Assembly: GCA_903920415.1 (NCBI GenBank)
Contig: CAIXMD010000242.1
Coordinates: forward strand, 1-5,227
Direction of reading: 5' to 3'
DNA from: an uncultured Desulfomonile sp.
GTDB taxonomy: Bacteria > Desulfobacterota > Desulfomonilia > Desulfomonilales > Desulfomonilaceae
Length of the DNA: 5,227 nt
The translations under genes were made by a program, and so were the position numbers. The notes beneath the pieces were generated by a model. It saw only the letters and a list, made by a program, of their open reading frames with translations, had not been told where the DNA came from and searched no databases. Positions 4,094 to 5,227 of the stretch are shown piece after piece; position 1 is the stretch's first letter; each line of letters begins with the position of its first letter.

Positions 4094-5227
4094 ATGGTGA
4101 TAATAAAGCCCTTTAAGGTATTGGTTTGCCTCGCTATTGTCTCGCTATTTGCCGCTGTCCCAGTCTGCTGGTCGTACACAGGACCTGACATTTCTGGGGG
4201 GGTAGGTATTCAAGGCGAAGCTCTGTCCGCTGATCCTGCCCTGCAGCCGTTGCCGCAGACCCGTTCTGCCCCTGCACAACCGCTCGGGAATCCATTTCCT
4301 CAATCGTACTCGCAGCGCTCTTACCGGTCTCAAGCCTCGAATCCGTCTTCGCCTGCAACTTACCGCCTTGGGCAAGAAGCAGAACCATGGCCCACAGCCC
4401 CGGCATACGGATCGGCCCCGGCAGCTTGTCCGCCCGAGGGGTGCCCCCCCCAACCTCATCAAAGCGGGTCTTTGCTCCCGCCGTTCTTGGGATTGTTCTC
4501 CCAGCCGGGGATGGAGTTTGGGGCCCAAGCATGCAGTCCATTTCTTCCCAGAATCGGCTGCAAACAATTCAGTCTGAGCGCAAAGCTCTGGAATGCCAAA
4601 TTCAATGCCTCGACTGTCAAGTGGGGTACTAATACTATCGGTGGTGAAGGAACCGAATTAGATCTTCACGACGACCTGGGACTACGAAAGCACAATTTAA
4701 TTCCTGAGTACGAGGCCCGTTGCCAGATTAGGCAGAACTGGGGTATTCGTTTTTCATACATGCCCTACAATTTCAGGGACAATACCTTGGCTCCCTTTCC
4801 CTATGGTTTCTTTTTTGGAAACATATTCTTCCCCCCGAGTGTTCCTATTTTGACAAAATGGGATCGCAATGTTTACAGGTGGGATCTTGTGTATGATTGG
4901 TATCAGCGCAGCCACGCGCTCTCCAGCATCTTTGCGGGCTACGCCCTCTATGACGACAAGTTGACAATCAGTAGCCCAAATGTATTATTTTGGAGTCGCA
5001 CCCGCTCCAAAGGATGGGGCCTAGCCTTTGCCGGGCTGAGTTTGGAAAAGGCTATACGAGTTCTCGGTACAGGGGTTGCGTCTAGCAACTGCAAATGGTC
5101 TGTGCAGTTTTGTCAGGGATATTTCGGATGGGACGGATACGCAGCGGCACGTATAGCCGTGCCTATGGATTGTGGGCGGTTTGGCTACATAGAATGCGGG
5201 TGGAGATGGATCACGCTTCAAAGAGGG
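4094..5227 (+). CDS. Secreted, cysteine-rich predicted outer-membrane beta-barrel protein (partial, runs off the right edge)
   Basis: The frame stays open for 378 codons to the window edge, so the C-terminus is missing. I do not recognise a named family. Residues 1-27 form a Sec signal peptide: K5 and K8, then a hydrophobic core (9-22), with likely cleavage after CWS. Residues 28-135 are a low-complexity linker rich in Pro, Gln, Ser and Ala, with a CPPEGCPP motif (112-119). From about 158 the sequence alternates polar and apolar/aromatic residues, as in short amphipathic beta-strands (FSLSAKLWNAKF, WGIRFSYMPYNF, YRWDLVYDWYQR, WGLAFAGLSLEKA, GYIECGWRWITL). A segment TELDLHDDLGL (187-197) resembles openings seen in small outer-membrane barrels. 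Nine cysteines lie beyond the signal peptide (112, 117, 147, 156, 210, 333, 340, 360, 368), many for such a protein. The start is fixed by TAAGGAGG and the signal peptide. It is monocistronic as far as visible, behind a long AT-rich promoter region. Localisation is likely; function is unknown. Confidence 0.75.
   Translation, partial: MVIIKPFKVLVCLAIVSLFAAVPVCWSYTGPDISGGVGIQGEALSADPALQPLPQTRSAPAQPLGNPFPQSYSQRSYRSQASNPSSPATYRLGQEAEPWPTAPAYGSAPAACPPEGCPPQPHQSGSLLPPFLGLFSQPGMEFGAQACSPFLPRIGCKQFSLSAKLWNAKFNASTVKWGTNTIGGEGTELDLHDDLGLRKHNLIPEYEARCQIRQNWGIRFSYMPYNFRDNTLAPFPYGFFFGNIFFPPSVPILTKWDRNVYRWDLVYDWYQRSHALSSIFAGYALYDDKLTISSPNVLFWSRTRSKGWGLAFAGLSLEKAIRVLGTGVASSNCKWSVQFCQGYFGWDGYAAARIAVPMDCGRFGYIECGWRWITLQRG

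Noticed and set aside
4133..4171. Lipoprotein signal (lipobox) at VPVC, Cys25 of the envelope protein.
   Set aside because: Pro at -2 and Val at -1 do not fit the lipobox consensus, where a small Ala/Gly/Ser is expected at -1. Ordinary signal peptidase I cleavage after CWS is more plausible.
4134..4567. Two minus-strand ORFs of 135 and 140 codons within the right-hand gene.
   Set aside because: They are shadows of the GC-rich, Pro-rich linker of the plus-strand gene, which has a ribosome site, a signal peptide and an open frame. The shadow proteins are Arg/Gly-rich and look non-coding.
4368..4632. Plus-strand ORFs of 69 and 81 codons inside the envelope protein gene.
   Set aside because: They are out of frame with a longer well-supported gene, lack ribosome sites and have no recognisable protein features.

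Overview
The window reads as ordinary chromosomal sequence from a Gram-negative, probably anaerobic bacterium. The lineage looks like the former Deltaproteobacteria (Desulfobacterota, Desulfomonile/Syntrophobacter-like). This is an inference from the style of the LeuS and sugar-dehydrogenase proteins, the heptose phosphatase (LPS core), the signal-peptide-bearing predicted outer-membrane protein and the moderate GC content of the genes. No organism name can be fixed from the sequence alone. There are no tRNA or rRNA genes, transposases, CRISPR arrays or integrase sites.

Layout. (1) 1-323, minus strand: the N-terminal 107 codons of leucyl-tRNA synthetase (leuS), running off the left edge. (2) 324-542: a divergent intergenic region that must hold the promoters of leuS and of the next gene. 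(3) 543-2174, plus: a complete, long (543 aa) nucleotide-sugar dehydrogenase of the UDP-glucose/GDP-mannose family, with intact catalytic residues but an atypical cofactor-binding loop. (4) 2184-2954 and 2954-3550, minus: a two-gene operon transcribed leftwards, gmhB (heptose bisphosphate phosphatase) then a YkgJ-type cysteine-cluster protein. The two share one base in a TAATG stop/start. This operon converges on the dehydrogenase with only nine bases between the stop codons. (5) 3551-4093: a 543-base divergent intergenic region. Its left end carries a near-consensus promoter for gmhB with an inverted repeat touching the -35 box. The rest is very AT-rich (82 G+C in 300 bases, about 27%) and holds palindromes and candidate promoters. 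(6) 4094-5227, plus: an open reading frame that runs off the right edge. It encodes a secreted, cysteine-rich protein with a Pro/Gln/Ser linker followed by beta-barrel-like sequence.

How they fit together. Apart from leuS, the recognisable genes point to the cell envelope: an enzyme making nucleotide-sugar uronic acids for surface polysaccharide, an enzyme of the ADP- or GDP-heptose pathway, and a predicted outer-membrane protein. They lie in separate transcription units, so the link is thematic and no dedicated biosynthetic cluster is visible. I did not find a convincing new multi-gene system. The items most worth a second look are the dehydrogenase cofactor loop, the tight gmhB/YkgJ coupling, the cysteine-rich envelope protein and the structured AT-rich regulatory region in front of it.
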